Notes: generated by a model from the letters alone, not told the origin. DNA of 64,000 nt from Ferrimonas balearica DSM 9799 (GCF_000148645.1 NC_014541.1:2255139-2319138); one strand, 5' to 3'. Positions 17,462 through 29,791 are shown, counted from the stretch's first letter. Numbers and translations: made by a program.

Positions 17462-18574
17462 CTAGCCGGAATAGGCCCGCTCCCAATCCTTCCAGACCGG
17501 TTGCAGCCCGCGGTCTGACAGCGCCTTAGCCACCGCCTGCGCTGAGCGTCCATCGTCAATGCTGAACTGTTCGAGGTCATCACTGGGCTCGGCATAACCG
17601 CCGGGGCGGGTGCTGGACGCCGCGGATGCCGTGGTGATGCCAAGAGCAAAAGCGTGATCGCGGAAATGGGCAGACTCCCGGGTCGACAGCGACAGATCCA
17701 CCTCCGGGGCAAACAGGCGTAGGGCACAGATCAGCTGCAACAATTGCCGCTCCCCCACCGGGGAAACCGGTTCCAGCCCCCCGGTACAGGGCCGCAACCG
17801 GGGAAAGGAGACCGAATACCGGCTTCGCCAGTAGGTACGCTGAAGGTAATCCAGATGCAGCGCCACCATGGCGGCTTCCACCCGCCAGGCCGCCAGCCCC
17901 AGCAGCGCGCCAATGCCAATCTTGTCGATCCCGGCCTGGCCCAACCGATCAGCGGTTTCCAGCCGGAAACGAAAATCGGTCTTGTTGCCGCGCAGGTGGT
18001 GTTTGGCGTAGGTGCGGGCGTGATAGGTTTCCTGATACACCATCACCGCATCCAGTCCCAGCCGTTTCAGTTCCGCGTACTGGCCCTGCGCCAGCGGCTG
18101 AACCTCCATCTGCAGGTAGTGAAAGCGCGCTTTCACCAGCGGCACCATGCGGCGGAAATAATCCATCCCTACCTTGGTTTCGTGCTCTCCCGTCACCAGC
18201 AAAATGTTGTCAAAGCCCATCCGCTTAATGGCGGCCAGCTCCGCTTCCAGCTCCCGTTCGTCGAGGGTATGGCGCTTGATCCGGTTACTCATGCTGAAGC
18301 CACAGTAATCGCACTCGTTGGCACAAAGGTTGGACAGATACAGCGGCACATACAGGCCGATGGTGTTGCCAAAACGCTGGCGGGTCAGCCGCTGTGACTG
18401 CCGGGCCAGCGATTCAAGCAGCGGCTCACCGGCCGGCGAGATCAACGCCAGAAAGTCCTGCCAGTCCCGTCTCGGCTTGGCCAGCGCCCGCTGCACATCC
18501 GCCTCGGTTTTGCTGTTGATCTGCAGCGCCAGACTGTCCCAGTCCTGCTGCTGCCAGAGCGTGTAGAAGCTCAT
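17462..18574 (-). CDS. thiH: 2-iminoacetate synthase (tyrosine lyase) ThiH
   Basis: A 370-residue radical SAM enzyme. The cluster motif C-A-N-E-C-D-Y-C-G-F lies near residue 92 and is followed by the C-terminal biotin/thiamin synthesis-associated domain. It splits tyrosine into p-cresol and dehydroglycine for the thiazole ring of thiamine, with ThiG. It is the last gene of the thi operon and begins four bases after thiG. The radical chemistry is oxygen-sensitive and favours facultative or anaerobic growth. Confidence 0.95.
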   Translation of the reverse strand: MSFYTLWQQQDWDSLALQINSKTEADVQRALAKPRRDWQDFLALISPAGEPLLESLARQSQRLTRQRFGNTIGLYVPLYLSNLCANECDYCGFSMSNRIKRHTLDERELEAELAAIKRMGFDNILLVTGEHETKVGMDYFRRMVPLVKARFHYLQMEVQPLAQGQYAELKRLGLDAVMVYQETYHARTYAKHHLRGNKTDFRFRLETADRLGQAGIDKIGIGALLGLAAWRVEAAMVALHLDYLQRTYWRSRYSVSFPRLRPCTGGLEPVSPVGERQLLQLICALRLFAPEVDLSLSTRESAHFRDHAFALGITTASAASSTRPGGYAEPSDDLEQFSIDDGRSAQAVAKALSDRGLQPVWKDWERAYSG

Positions 18575-18578
18575 CGCA

Positions 18579-19340
18579 TCACCCCAGGAAGCCGGTCAAT
18601 GGACTGGTGGCGTCCGCCTGGGCCGATACCGCTCCCAGGCCCGACTCGTAGGCCATTCGCCCGGCCTCGACCGCCTGTTTAAAGGCACGCCCCATCGCCA
18701 CCGGGTTACCGGCCACCGCCATGGCGGTGTTGACCAGCACAGCGTCGGCGCCGAGCTCCATGGCCCAGGCGGCGTGGGAGGGGGCGCCAATACCCGCATC
18801 CACCACCACCGGCACACTGGCCTGTTCAATGATGATGCGCAGGAAAGCCTCGGTTTTCAGCCCCTGATTGGAGCCAATCGGCGCCCCCAGTGGCATCACG
18901 GCGGCGCACCCCGCCTCTTCGAGACGCTTGCACAACACCGGGTCGGCGTGGCAGTAGGGCAACACCACAAAACCCTCGGCGCAGAGCACTTCGGCGGCCT
19001 TCAGGGTTTCGATGGGATCCGGCAGCAGATAGCGGGGATCCGGATGGATCTCCAGCTTCAGCCAGCGGGTGCCCAGCGCTTCCCGAGCCAACTGCGCCGC
19101 GTAGATCGCCTCCTCAGCGGTGCGGGCACCAGAGGTGTTAGGCAGCAGGTTCACACCCAGTGCCTTAAGCGGGGAATAGATGTCGCCCTGGCCCCCGCCC
19201 AGGTCCACCCGCTTCAGCGCCAGGGTGACCAGTTGCGAGCCGGACGCGGCGATGGTTTCCTGCATCAGGGCATCGGAAGCAAACTTGCCGGTGCCGGTGA
19301 ACAGGCGGGATTCAAAGGTTTTATCAGCAATGGTCAGCAT
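18579..19340 (-). CDS. thiG: Thiazole synthase ThiG
   Basis: A 253-residue TIM-barrel protein beginning [20 protein letters not shown]. The lysine in [10 protein letters not shown] near residue 97 is the likely Schiff-base residue; [20 protein letters not shown] near residue 180 is the phosphate-binding end. It joins 1-deoxyxylulose phosphate, dehydroglycine and ThiS thiocarboxylate sulfur. GGAGG lies five bases before the ATG, one base after the thiS stop; a start five codons upstream is less likely. Confidence 0.95.
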   Translation of the reverse strand: MLTIADKTFESRLFTGTGKFASDALMQETIAASGSQLVTLALKRVDLGGGQGDIYSPLKALGVNLLPNTSGARTAEEAIYAAQLAREALGTRWLKLEIHPDPRYLLPDPIETLKAAEVLCAEGFVVLPYCHADPVLCKRLEEAGCAAVMPLGAPIGSNQGLKTEAFLRIIIEQASVPVVVDAGIGAPSHAAWAMELGADAVLVNTAMAVAGNPVAMGRAFKQAVEAGRMAYESGLGAVSAQADATSPLTGFLG

Positions 19341-19341
19341 C

Positions 19342-19542
19342 TCAGCCTCCGGCAATCACGGAAAACAGGTCAAGGCGGTCGCCTTCGTTTAACTCGGTTT
19401 CAGGCCAGTGCCGGCGCGGCACCACCTGCCCGTTGATCGCCAGCGCCACACCGGGCTTGTCCTGACCGAGGCTGGCCAGCAACGCCGCCAGCGTGGTCGC
19501 GTCGGTCTGGTGCGGTTGGTGGTTGAGGATAATGTTCTTCAT
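19342..19542 (-). CDS. thiS: Sulfur carrier protein ThiS
   Basis: A 66-residue ubiquitin-like protein ending in the required Gly-Gly (VIAGG). The C-terminal glycine is adenylated by ThiF and then carries sulfur as a thiocarboxylate for ThiG. It starts directly after the thiF stop, with no gap. Confidence 0.93.
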   Translation of the reverse strand: MKNIILNHQPHQTDATTLAALLASLGQDKPGVALAINGQVVPRRHWPETELNEGDRLDLFSVIAGG

Positions 19543-20301
19543 CTAGAGACTCCGCGAATCGCTACATACCGGGCATTCGGCAACGGGAGACAGCTCAAAG
19601 CGCTGCCACTGAAACTGCAAACCATCAAAACGATGCAGACCGGTCTGAACCGGCTGCCCCAACAACAAGCGCAGCGCCAGCAACGCCTGCAGGGTGCCCA
19701 CGGCGCCCACCACCGGCCCCGCCACTCCGGCCTGCTGGCAGGAGTCCGGAGTCGCTGTTTCATTGGGGTCTGAGAGGCAGGCGAAACAAGCGCTGGCAGG
19801 GGTGTTCACCGGGTCGATCACCATCAGTTGTCCCTGCCAGCCGATGGCGGCACCGCTCACCAACGGCACGCCCCACGCCACGCAGGCGGCGTTGATGGCA
19901 TGCCGGCTGGCCAGTTGGTCGGTGCAATCGAGCACCACATCGACCTGTTCCAGCAACGCCGGCAGGCGCTCTGCCGTCGCCATCCCGGCAATGGCCTCCA
20001 CGCTCAGACCGGGGTTGTGCGCCGCCACCCATTGCGCCGCCGCGGTCACCTTCAGTTCACCCACCTGATCCGGTCGGTAGAGGGTTTGTCGAGGCAGGTT
20101 GGACAGGGAGACGGTGTCAGCGTCCACCAGACGCAGCTGCCCCACCCCAGCGCCAGCAAGGTACTGCAGTGCCGGGCAGCCCAGGCCACCCAGGCCGATC
20201 AGCAACACCCGTTGTCGAGCCAGTTGCCCCTGCCCCGGCTCGCCCCACTGTGGCATCAGCAGTTGGCGGCCGAAGCGCAGATAGTCGTTATCGCTCAGCA
20301 T
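19543..20301 (-). CDS. thiF: Adenylyltransferase ThiF (ThiS-activating E1-like enzyme)
   Basis: A 252-residue HesA/MoeB/ThiF protein. The ATP site [19 protein letters not shown] lies near residues 36-54, [14 protein letters not shown] follows, and CPVC at the C-terminal end supplies zinc ligands. It adenylates the ThiS C-terminus. I use ATG 20301 ([13 protein letters not shown]), the standard N-terminus of the family; this start overlaps the end of thiDE by 14 bases. Confidence 0.94.
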   Translation of the reverse strand: MLSDNDYLRFGRQLLMPQWGEPGQGQLARQRVLLIGLGGLGCPALQYLAGAGVGQLRLVDADTVSLSNLPRQTLYRPDQVGELKVTAAAQWVAAHNPGLSVEAIAGMATAERLPALLEQVDVVLDCTDQLASRHAINAACVAWGVPLVSGAAIGWQGQLMVIDPVNTPASACFACLSDPNETATPDSCQQAGVAGPVVGAVGTLQALLALRLLLGQPVQTGLHRFDGLQFQWQRFELSPVAECPVCSDSRSL

Positions 20302-21874
20302 CGACGGACTCCAGGGTGGGGGCCGATTCAAAGGCCTGTTGCAGTTGCGCCAGGGCCACGGCAACGTCATCGGCCTGGGTCACCGCGCGCACCACGGCGA
20401 TGCTGCCGACGCCGGATTGTGCCACCTGATAGGCGCGAGAGACGTCGATGCCGCCAATGGCCACTGCCGGACAATGGGGCTGCACCAACGCCACATAGCG
20501 ACCGAGGCGCGCCAACCCCTGCGGGGCCGAGGGCATCTCCTTAGTGGGCGTCGGAAAGATGTGGCCAAGGGCGATGTAGCTGGGCTTCAGGGCATGGGCC
20601 CGCAGGATCTCGTAATAGCCGTGGGTGGACAGCCCCAGGCGCAGTCCGGCGCGCTCAATCGCTGCCAGATCGGCGGTTTCCATATCCTCCTGACCCAGAT
20701 GCACGCCGTAGGCGCCGTGCTCGATGGCCAGTTGCCAGTAGTCATTGATAAAGAGGCGGGCCTGGTGCTGATGGCCCAAAACGATCGCCCGTTGAATGTC
20801 CGCTGACACCGCCTCAGGTGACTTGTCCTTGATGCGCAGCTGCAGGGTTTTCACCCCCAGTGCCAGCAGACGTTCCACCCACTCCACGCTGTCCACCACC
20901 GGGTAGATCCCCAGGGCCGAAACATCACAACGGGCGAAGGGCTGCTGCGGCAGTTGCACGCTGGCTTCCAGGCCGTAGGCCCGGGCCAGTTCACTGCCCG
21001 GCAGGGGCACAGTGGGGAAACTGTCGAGCCGTTGCGGCCAACCGGTTCGGGCCAGCGGGCCCGGCCCGGCGCCCAATGCCACGGCGCCCATCAGGCCGTT
21101 ATGCAGGTACGCCCGCACCACTGCCAGCGCGTCCTCCATCACGTAGCCCTGAGCCAGCACCGTCGCCAGGGCGGAAGCCAGGGTACAGCCGCTGCCGTGG
21201 GTGTGTTGGGTGGCGATGCGGGGGCCATCGAACAGCGTGGTCAACGCCGCGCTGCTGAAATAGTCCACGCAACGGCCCGGATGCAGATGGTCAAAGTGGC
21301 CGCCTTTGGCCAGCACCGCCCGGGCGCCCCGTTGATGCAACTGTTGGCAGGCCGCCACCACCGCAGCGGGGGAATCGATCACCATGCCGGTCAGGGCCGC
21401 CAGTTCATCGCCATTCGGGGTGATGACTTCGACATAGGGCAGCAGCGCATCGAACTGGTCACTGGCTTCACAGACGTTCAGCATGCCGCCGGAGCTGGCC
21501 ACCAGCACCGGGTCCAGAATCACCGGTGGTAACCCGGCCTGATGCGCCGCAAACCAGTCCGCCAGTGCCTCAATATGGGCCGGGCCCGGCAGCAGGCCAA
21601 TCTTAATGGCCTGGGGCGGCAAGTCGGCCCACAGGGTATCGAGCTGGGCCAGCATCCCCTTGACCGACACCGCTTCAACGTGGTCCACCGCCACGGAGCT
21701 TTGCGCCGTGATGCAGGTGATCACCGAACAGCCGTGGCCACCGAGGTCGCGCATGGTCAGCAGGTCCGCCTGGATCCCGGCACCGCCGCCGGAATCACTG
21801 CCGGCGATGGTCCAGACGATGGGCGGTTTGCCCAGGGTTTGGGGCGATACCGCTGCCCCGTCTGATTGCGTCAT
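20288..21874 (-). CDS. thiDE: Bifunctional HMP(-P) kinase / thiamine-phosphate synthase (ThiD-ThiE fusion)
   Basis: A 528-residue fusion. Residues 18 to about 280 form the ThiD ribokinase-like domain ([38 protein letters not shown]), which phosphorylates hydroxymethylpyrimidine twice. From about residue 315 a ThiE barrel follows ([40 protein letters not shown]), coupling the pyrimidine pyrophosphate to thiazole phosphate. ThiD-ThiE fusions are known in several gammaproteobacteria. It starts three bases after thiC, so the operon is very compact. Confidence 0.94.
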   Translation of the reverse strand: MTQSDGAAVSPQTLGKPPIVWTIAGSDSGGGAGIQADLLTMRDLGGHGCSVITCITAQSSVAVDHVEAVSVKGMLAQLDTLWADLPPQAIKIGLLPGPAHIEALADWFAAHQAGLPPVILDPVLVASSGGMLNVCEASDQFDALLPYVEVITPNGDELAALTGMVIDSPAAVVAACQQLHQRGARAVLAKGGHFDHLHPGRCVDYFSSAALTTLFDGPRIATQHTHGSGCTLASALATVLAQGYVMEDALAVVRAYLHNGLMGAVALGAGPGPLARTGWPQRLDSFPTVPLPGSELARAYGLEASVQLPQQPFARCDVSALGIYPVVDSVEWVERLLALGVKTLQLRIKDKSPEAVSADIQRAIVLGHQHQARLFINDYWQLAIEHGAYGVHLGQEDMETADLAAIERAGLRLGLSTHGYYEILRAHALKPSYIALGHIFPTPTKEMPSAPQGLARLGRYVALVQPHCPAVAIGGIDVSRAYQVAQSGVGSIAVVRAVTQADDVAVALAQLQQAFESAPTLESVDAER

Positions 21875-21877
21875 TGC

Positions 21878-24036
<2,159 letters not shown>

Positions 24037-24039
24037 GGC

Positions 24040-24068
24040 AGTATGGCAACATCATCCGGCCAATACAA
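24040..24068 (-). promoter_or_regulatory. Candidate promoter of the thiC operon
   Basis: On the minus strand TTGTAT (24063-24068) and CATACT (24040-24045) are separated by exactly 17 bases. This would start transcription just ahead of the TPP aptamer. The hexamers are only partial matches (3/6 and 4/6). Confidence 0.4.
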
Positions 24069-24289
24069 CTCGGAACAGTGGCGAAGCCTCACCCATAACT
24101 CCGCCTAAAAACCAAAGAGAAGCCAGCCACTGATTGGTGCCAGGCGCTCAGCCCAAGCCTTTGAAAAAGTGCGGCATGGCTCCCAGAACCGGCGCGTTGG
24201 AGAAGAGAATATTCGAACCGGTTGCTACACTGCAAACGCCCGATGGGACGCCCTCTGCGCCCAGCAACGGAACCGAAAAGAGAAGTCCG

Positions 24290-25834
24290 ATGTCCGCCTA
24301 CCAAACCCTACTGGACGACGCCGCCCGACTGGTGCGTCAAACCAACCTGACTCCGGCCCAGAAGCAGCTGGCCCTGTACCAGCGACTGGAAGCCGCCCTG
24401 CCCGGTTGCGCCTACGACGACGAGGTGGCCGAGGCGGTCAGCAGTGGCCTGCTGCACGAGATGTTTGAACCGGCGGCGCCCTTTAAACCGCGCTACACCC
24501 TGCCGGACTACGCCGTCACCCTGAACCAGGGCAGCGCCTTTTTGGAACTTGAGCCGGCAGAGGATTTCGATGACGCCCTGCACCTGCTCACTATCCTCTA
24601 TCAGCACGTGCCGTCGGTGACCACCTACCCGGTGTTCCTGGGCCATCTGGACACCCTGCTGGAACCCTATGCCGCGGAACTGAGCGACGAGCAGCTCTAC
24701 CGCAAGTTGCGCCGCTTCTGGCAGATGATCGACCGCATCGTGCCGGACTCCTTTGCCCACGTGAACCTGGGTCCGCAGGACAGCCGTGTTGGCCGCTCTC
24801 TGCTGCGCATCGACGCCGAACTGGCGCAGGCGGTGCCCAACCTGACCTTCCGTTATCAGCAGGGGATCACGCCGGATGATCTGCTTGAGCAACTGACCGA
24901 CAACATCATCCGTTGCAACAAGCCCCACATCGCCAACCATGAGCGCATCGCCCGTGACTTCGAGGGCGACTACGCCAACGTCAGCTGCTTTAACTCGCTG
25001 CCGTTGGGCGGCGGTGCCCACACCCTGCTGCGCCTGAATCTGCGGGTCTCCTTTGGCCTGTGCGATGGCACGGTGGAGGACTACCTGGCCAACGCCCTGC
25101 CCCGCTGCGTTGACCTGATGACCCGTGGCCTGGCACACCGCATCAATGCGCTGGTGGAAGACACCCAGTTCTACCGCCACCACTTCCTCTGTCAGGAGGG
25201 TCTGCTGGACCCGGCGAAGTTCACCGCCATGTTTGGGATCTACGGCACCGCCGAACTGGTCAACCAACTGATGGCGGCTCAGGGCAAAACCGGTCGTTAC
25301 GGCCTGGATGAGGAAGCCAATGTGCTGGCCGAGCGCATCATCGCTGCCTACGCCGAAGCGGTTGAGGCGATCCGCCTCCCGCACTGCCTGGACAACAAGG
25401 TGATGCTGCACGCCCAGTCCGGCATCTCTTGCGACACCGAAGAGACCGCCGGCACCCGCATTCCGATCGGTGAAGAGCCGGACCCGGCCAGCTACATCCG
25501 CGCCACCGCCCGGATGCACACCTACTTCCAGGCCGGGGTCAGTGACATCCTTGGATTTGACCCGACCATCCGCCGCAATCCCGACGCACTGACCCGCCTG
25601 ATCAAGGGTGGCTTCCGCCTCGGCATGCGGGTATTCACCGCCAACCTGTCCGACAGCGATCTGGTTCGGGTCACCGGTTTTCTGGTGAAAAAGTCCGACA
25701 TTGAGAAGTACCGTCAGCAGGCGGAGCGTCACACCTCGACGGCGCTGGGACTGGAGGCGGTGGACGTGGGTCAGATCCTGTCTCGCCAGGCCCGCACCCT
25801 GAACCACGAACAGAACCCCACCAACCTGTGGTAA
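24290..25834 (+). CDS. yjjI: YjjI-family glycyl radical enzyme
   Basis: A 514-residue glycyl radical enzyme of the YjjI (DUF3029) family, near the usual length. The thiyl cysteine is probably C233 in NVSCFNSLPLGGG. The glycyl site is G463 in DLVRVTGFLVKKSD, a variant of the family RVxGF/Y loop. The reaction is not known. The enzyme would be inactivated by oxygen and needs the activase encoded next. ATG 24290 gives the family-like N-terminus MSAYQTLLDDA; a longer frame lacks a ribosome site. The gap to the thiC riboswitch (24069-24289) should hold its promoter; I saw no clear FNR box. Confidence 0.9.
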   Translation: MSAYQTLLDDAARLVRQTNLTPAQKQLALYQRLEAALPGCAYDDEVAEAVSSGLLHEMFEPAAPFKPRYTLPDYAVTLNQGSAFLELEPAEDFDDALHLLTILYQHVPSVTTYPVFLGHLDTLLEPYAAELSDEQLYRKLRRFWQMIDRIVPDSFAHVNLGPQDSRVGRSLLRIDAELAQAVPNLTFRYQQGITPDDLLEQLTDNIIRCNKPHIANHERIARDFEGDYANVSCFNSLPLGGGAHTLLRLNLRVSFGLCDGTVEDYLANALPRCVDLMTRGLAHRINALVEDTQFYRHHFLCQEGLLDPAKFTAMFGIYGTAELVNQLMAAQGKTGRYGLDEEANVLAERIIAAYAEAVEAIRLPHCLDNKVMLHAQSGISCDTEETAGTRIPIGEEPDPASYIRATARMHTYFQAGVSDILGFDPTIRRNPDALTRLIKGGFRLGMRVFTANLSDSDLVRVTGFLVKKSDIEKYRQQAERHTSTALGLEAVDVGQILSRQARTLNHEQNPTNLW

Positions 25835-25845
25835 GCCTGAAACCG

Positions 25846-26760
25846 ATGGGGCCGGCTCAGACCGGCCTTCGCTTTGGCAAACTGACGGCGCCCGCCCTGC
25901 AGGCGCCGGTTAACCGCATCCTGCCGTTCTCCTGTGTTGACGGGCCGGGCAGCCGGATGGTGGTGTTCTTCCAGGGCTGCAACATGAACTGCCCCAGTTG
26001 CCACAACCCGCACACCATCGGCCACTGCAACCACTGCCTCGACTGTGTGCCCCACTGCCCGAACGGCGCCCTGGTGGACGCCAGCGTCAACGGCAAGCGC
26101 AAGCTGGCGCACAGCGCGCCGCAGTGCCAGAACTGCGAAAGCTGTTTGCCGCACTGTGGCCGCAATGGCAGCCCATATGCCCGTCGCCATGACGTCGCCA
26201 GTCTGGTGAAACAGATCGCCGACCACGCCCCCTTGCTGGATGGGGTGACCTTCTCCGGCGGTGAAGCCACCCTCCAGCACCGCTTTCTTGGCGCGCTGAT
26301 GGCACAGCTGAAACAGCACCCGGAGTGCGCACACCTTAACCTGTTGATCGACTCCAACGGCTTAACCGATGGGGCGCATTGGGACGGTTTGCTGCCCCAT
26401 GCCGATGGCGTGATGCTGGACATTAAGGCGATGGATCCGGCACTGCACAAAACCCTCACCGGTCGCGACAATGCCAAGGTGCTGGCCAGTGCCCGATTGC
26501 TGGCAGAGCAGGACAAGCTGGCGGAGCTGCGGTTTTTGCTGATCGAGCACCACAACGACAGCGATGCCGAGCTGGATGCCCTGGCCGCGTTTATCCGAGC
26601 CTTGCCGGGGCAGCGACCGCTGAAACTTAACGGCTTCCGCCATCACGGCGTTCGGGAGCAAGCCCGCCAGTGGGCTGAAACCACCGAACTCCGCTTGCAA
26701 CAAGTGGCCAGCCGGTTGCAGCAACAGGGCATCGACGCCCGCATCAACGCCGCGCCCTGA
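25846..26760 (+). CDS. yjjW: YjjW-family glycyl radical enzyme activase
   Basis: A 304-residue radical SAM protein. F-F-Q-G-C-N-M-N-C-P-S-C near residue 45 is the SAM cluster motif. It is followed by a ferredoxin-like insert with two cysteine sets (HCNHCLDCVPHCPNG and QCQNCESCLPHC), then FSGGEAT. It should make the glycyl radical on YjjI. I choose ATG 25846; a GTG at 25828 overlaps the yjjI stop and adds six residues. Either way the two genes are coupled. Confidence 0.9.
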   Translation: MGPAQTGLRFGKLTAPALQAPVNRILPFSCVDGPGSRMVVFFQGCNMNCPSCHNPHTIGHCNHCLDCVPHCPNGALVDASVNGKRKLAHSAPQCQNCESCLPHCGRNGSPYARRHDVASLVKQIADHAPLLDGVTFSGGEATLQHRFLGALMAQLKQHPECAHLNLLIDSNGLTDGAHWDGLLPHADGVMLDIKAMDPALHKTLTGRDNAKVLASARLLAEQDKLAELRFLLIEHHNDSDAELDALAAFIRALPGQRPLKLNGFRHHGVREQARQWAETTELRLQQVASRLQQQGIDARINAAP

Positions 26761-26825
26761 CCCTTGCGAGCTGACGGGGGCACTGTTAACCTTGCTCGCC
26801 CCCGCAGTACAGGAGTTCCCCCATC

Positions 26826-27473
26826 GTGTCACCATTGCTGCAACGTGACGTCTATCTGTTTGACCTCGACAACACCCTCTACGCACCGGAATCCGGCATC
26901 CTTGACCAGGTTGGCCAGCGCATGCGCGACTTTGTCGCCCGCCAGTTTGACCTGACCCCCACCGACGCCCACGAATTCTGCCAACGCTACTACAAACAGT
27001 ACGGAGGCACCCTGCGCGGCCTGCAACTGCATCACCCGGAAGTGGACCTGGAAGCGTTCTCCCATTACGCCCACGATGTCGCCCTGGATGCGCTGCCGCG
27101 GGTACCAGAGCTGGCCGATGAACTGCTGGCTACCGAGAAACGCCGAATCCTCTTTACCAACTCCCCCCGCGCCTACGCCGAACGACTGCTCGACCATCTG
27201 GGCCTGAGCCACTGCTTCGAAGGGCTGTTCAGCGTTGAGCAGGTGGATTTTCAGATGAAGCCCCACCCCCACGCCTTCAAAACCATCTGCGATCACTTTG
27301 GTTTTCACGCCGACAGCGCGGTGATGTTTGATGACCAGCCGGACAACCTGAGTACCGCCCGCACCATGGGGATGCGCACGGTTCTGGTCAACCGTCATGA
27401 CCTGGCCAATCCGGACGCCTGCTACCGCACCGAAGACCTGACCGACTTCCTCAGCCGCCTCAACCGCGCCTGA
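26826..27473 (+). CDS. HAD-family pyrimidine 5'-nucleotidase-like phosphatase
   Basis: A 215-residue HAD hydrolase. Motif I is DVYLFDLDNTLYAP (nucleophile Asp near residue 13), motif II is FTNSP, a Lys lies in QMKPHP, and motif IV is MFDDQPDNL. The layout matches the pyrimidine 5'-nucleotidase (SDT1-like) subgroup, which dephosphorylates UMP, CMP or similar. It starts at GTG with AGGAG about nine bases upstream. There is a 65-base gap after yjjW. Substrate assignment is tentative. Confidence 0.83.
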   Translation: MSPLLQRDVYLFDLDNTLYAPESGILDQVGQRMRDFVARQFDLTPTDAHEFCQRYYKQYGGTLRGLQLHHPEVDLEAFSHYAHDVALDALPRVPELADELLATEKRRILFTNSPRAYAERLLDHLGLSHCFEGLFSVEQVDFQMKPHPHAFKTICDHFGFHADSAVMFDDQPDNLSTARTMGMRTVLVNRHDLANPDACYRTEDLTDFLSRLNRA

Positions 27474-27535
27474 GCCCCCCCTCCCGTCCGGATCGACTAC
27501 CCTTGCAGTTACCACTGCCTGGGCGGGAGGGCCCC

Positions 27536-28090
27536 ATGATCCGCCACTACTACCTCAGCACCAGCCTTTGGGAGCTGCAACTGGTGGAGCGGCAGCTGGA
27601 AAAACAGGGATTGAGTCCAGCCCAGATCCACGTGCACAGCCGCCACCCAACCCTGTTACGGCGCTTCCACCTGCTGCCGGTGTCCTCCCTGATGCTCTAT
27701 GACCTGCTCTATTACGCCTGGCGGGGCCTCCAGCTTGGCGCCGGGCTGGCGATGGCATTGCTGGCTCTGGCGTTTTGGTGGGGTGTCGGAGAACTGGGTT
27801 GGGTGCCGATCTGGATGTTTGCCGCGCTGGTGCTTGGCTTTTGTACCTGGGAAGGTGGCCTGATTGGCCTGCAGCACCCGCACCATCGCATCGACAGCTT
27901 TGACAAAGCGATCGCTCAGGGGATGCACCTGATGATGGTCGATGTGGCGCCAGGACAACGTCACTCTCTGGATGCCGTGGTGGCCCGCCATCCCGGCCTG
28001 ATGGCCCAGGGCACCGCCGAGGGGGTGCCTCAGCCCATGCTCACCTTTCAGGAGCGGGTGATGCAGTGGCGCAGCCGCAAGCCGCGTTGA
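27536..28090 (+). CDS. Small membrane protein of unknown function
   Basis: A 184-residue protein starting MIRHYYLSTSLWELQLVERQ with GGGAGG five bases upstream. A cytoplasmic N-terminal ACT-like-looking region of about 60 residues is followed by two helices (LQLGAGLAMALLALAFWWGV and WVPIWMFAALVLGF, about residues 65-108), then a soluble tail with HPHHRIDSFDKA. I do not recognise the family. It could share the HAD gene's transcript. A bidirectional terminator follows. Confidence 0.72.
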   Translation: MIRHYYLSTSLWELQLVERQLEKQGLSPAQIHVHSRHPTLLRRFHLLPVSSLMLYDLLYYAWRGLQLGAGLAMALLALAFWWGVGELGWVPIWMFAALVLGFCTWEGGLIGLQHPHHRIDSFDKAIAQGMHLMMVDVAPGQRHSLDAVVARHPGLMAQGTAEGVPQPMLTFQERVMQWRSRKPR

Positions 28091-28117
28091 TCGCCCCGAC
28101 TCTGCGCACAGTGCACC

Positions 28118-28145
28118 AAAACGCCCCCACTTATGGGGGCGTTTT
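28118..28145. terminator. Bidirectional intrinsic terminator
   Basis: AAAACGCCCCCA (28118-28129), loop CTTA, TGGGGGCGTTTT (28134-28145). A perfect 12-bp stem with A- and T-runs, serving both the plus-strand membrane protein and the minus-strand TDT transporter. Confidence 0.92.
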
Positions 28146-28173
28146 CTATTCAGGCCGGTGATGGGCCTGGCCA

Positions 28174-29298
28174 TCAGGAATCGTCCAGATTTTTCCTCGA
28201 CGCCACCTCCGGCGCCCTTGCCGGGGCATGCAGAACCTGGTGCCCCCGAAACCCTCTCAAGGTGCCGATAGCCGCAGTCAGCCAGGCACACAGCAGCCCG
28301 ACAAACAGCAGGACCGCAGCCCACTCGAACAACGGCAGTCCCGTATGCAGCGCGATTTGCGTGGTGCCGGTTACGCACGTGCCCACCGGAAAGGTAAACG
28401 CCCACCAGGTCAGCGCAAACGGCATCTTCTTACGGAACGCGCGTAACGTCAGCAGGGCCGCCATAAAGGACCAATAGAAAGCAAAACCCCAAACCGGAAT
28501 GCCATACAGCGTTGCCATCGCATTCAGGCTGCCGGCCAGGGGCTGGTCAACAATGTTCAGCGCGACCAGCCCCAGCGCGCCAGCCGCTGTCACCGACTGG
28601 CCCAACGGCCCCAATACAATCCAGAGCGTCGGCACCCTTGCCCCGCCGGAGGTGCCGTAGTGCGCTAACCGGCTCCAGATCAGGGTGATGATGATCAGCG
28701 CCCCAACCAGACTGACACCAAACAGGGCGTAACAGAGGTAGAGCATGGTCTGTTGCAGGACCAACCCGGACGCATGGGGGATCAGCATGGCCCCAATGGC
28801 AGCCGACACCATTGGCGAGACCACCGGCATCAGCCATCCCCCGAACGCCGCATCCGGACGCACCCTGTGGTGGGTGAACAGCCGAAACGGCACTACGATG
28901 GCAACGACAAAGCCACTGACGGTGCCGACAAGCCACAGGGTCCAGGCGATGGCCAGTACCACCGGTTCAGAGAAAACATGATGGCCAAACAGCAAGGTGC
29001 CGCCGGCGATGGTCATCAGTGCCATCGGCGGTGCGCCCCAGAACTGGGACATGACGGGGTCATCGAAGTGATGTCTGTAGACATGGGGCTTCAGCAGCGC
29101 CTGCAGCAGCAACACCACCAACAGGGTGATCAGCATCAGGCTGGCGAGGGACCACACCACAAAGCCAAAGCCCGCCAGCCTGGGGCCCACCACCGGCAGG
29201 CCAATCGCGGCATTGGCAATGATTCCGGTGCCCATTACCGAGGCAAACCAGTTGGGGCCAAAATGGCGACCAATGGCTTGCGGATCGTTCGCTGACAT
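28174..29298 (-). CDS. TDT/SLAC1-family transporter
   Basis: A 374-residue membrane protein with about ten helices. FGPNWFASVMGTGIIANA near residue 13 is the family N-terminus, and WWAFTFPVGTCVTGT near residue 310 is a conserved late helix. The family (TehA, Mae1, SLAC1) includes anion channels, dicarboxylate carriers and sulfite exporters. The context (next to a terminal oxidase operon) does not decide the substrate. It is separated from coxIV by 166 bases with no clear terminator. Confidence 0.88.
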   Translation of the reverse strand: MSANDPQAIGRHFGPNWFASVMGTGIIANAAIGLPVVGPRLAGFGFVVWSLASLMLITLLVVLLLQALLKPHVYRHHFDDPVMSQFWGAPPMALMTIAGGTLLFGHHVFSEPVVLAIAWTLWLVGTVSGFVVAIVVPFRLFTHHRVRPDAAFGGWLMPVVSPMVSAAIGAMLIPHASGLVLQQTMLYLCYALFGVSLVGALIIITLIWSRLAHYGTSGGARVPTLWIVLGPLGQSVTAAGALGLVALNIVDQPLAGSLNAMATLYGIPVWGFAFYWSFMAALLTLRAFRKKMPFALTWWAFTFPVGTCVTGTTQIALHTGLPLFEWAAVLLFVGLLCAWLTAAIGTLRGFRGHQVLHAPARAPEVASRKNLDDS

Positions 29299-29464
29299 TG
29301 CGCTTTCCTTAACGGCCCACTGGCGCCGTCCGGCCTGTGGGCTTACCGCCTACTGTGGTGTCCATGAATCCATATGGAGTTTCCAGTCCTCGCGGCGCAC
29401 CAACCTGAGAACAGGCGCCGGTGAAGGGCTTTGTGGGGCAGCGCTGTGCCTATCCCACCCTCAA

Positions 29465-29782
29465 TCAGGCGCTGGTGAAAAAGTGCGCCAGCCGGTTAAA
29501 GAAGGTGTACTCACTCTCCAGCGCCATGATGGCCACCAGCACCAGAATCGCCAGTGGCGGCAGCAGGATCGCGTAGATCAACGCCAGACGCTCCCACATC
29601 ATGTGCATAAACACACTGATGATCAGGCCCGCTTTGAGCACCATAAAGATGAGGATAAGGCTCCAGCGCAGCATCCCTTCCAGGTGCATGTAATCCACCA
29701 TGTAGGAGAGTGCTGACAGCACAAACAGCAGGAACCAGATCTTAAAGTAGAGGCCGAGGGGATGTTGCTGTGCCTGTTCCAT
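29465..29782 (-). CDS. Cytochrome c oxidase subunit IV family protein
   Basis: A 105-residue protein with three hydrophobic helices (FKIWFLLFVLSALSYMVDYM, MLRWSLILIFMVLKAGLIIS, LALIYAILLPPLAILVLVAI). Size and layout match the prokaryotic subunit IV of heme-copper oxidases, which stabilises CuB binding in subunit I. It is the last gene of the oxidase operon, nine bases after a subunit III gene. Confidence 0.87.
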   Translation of the reverse strand: MEQAQQHPLGLYFKIWFLLFVLSALSYMVDYMHLEGMLRWSLILIFMVLKAGLIISVFMHMMWERLALIYAILLPPLAILVLVAIMALESEYTFFNRLAHFFTSA

Positions 29783-29791
29783 ACCCGCTCC

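Noticed and set aside
24308-25807. 499-codon minus-strand frame opposite yjjI
   Set aside because: Gln/Val/Gly-rich mirror of a conserved glycyl radical enzyme; no supporting start signal.
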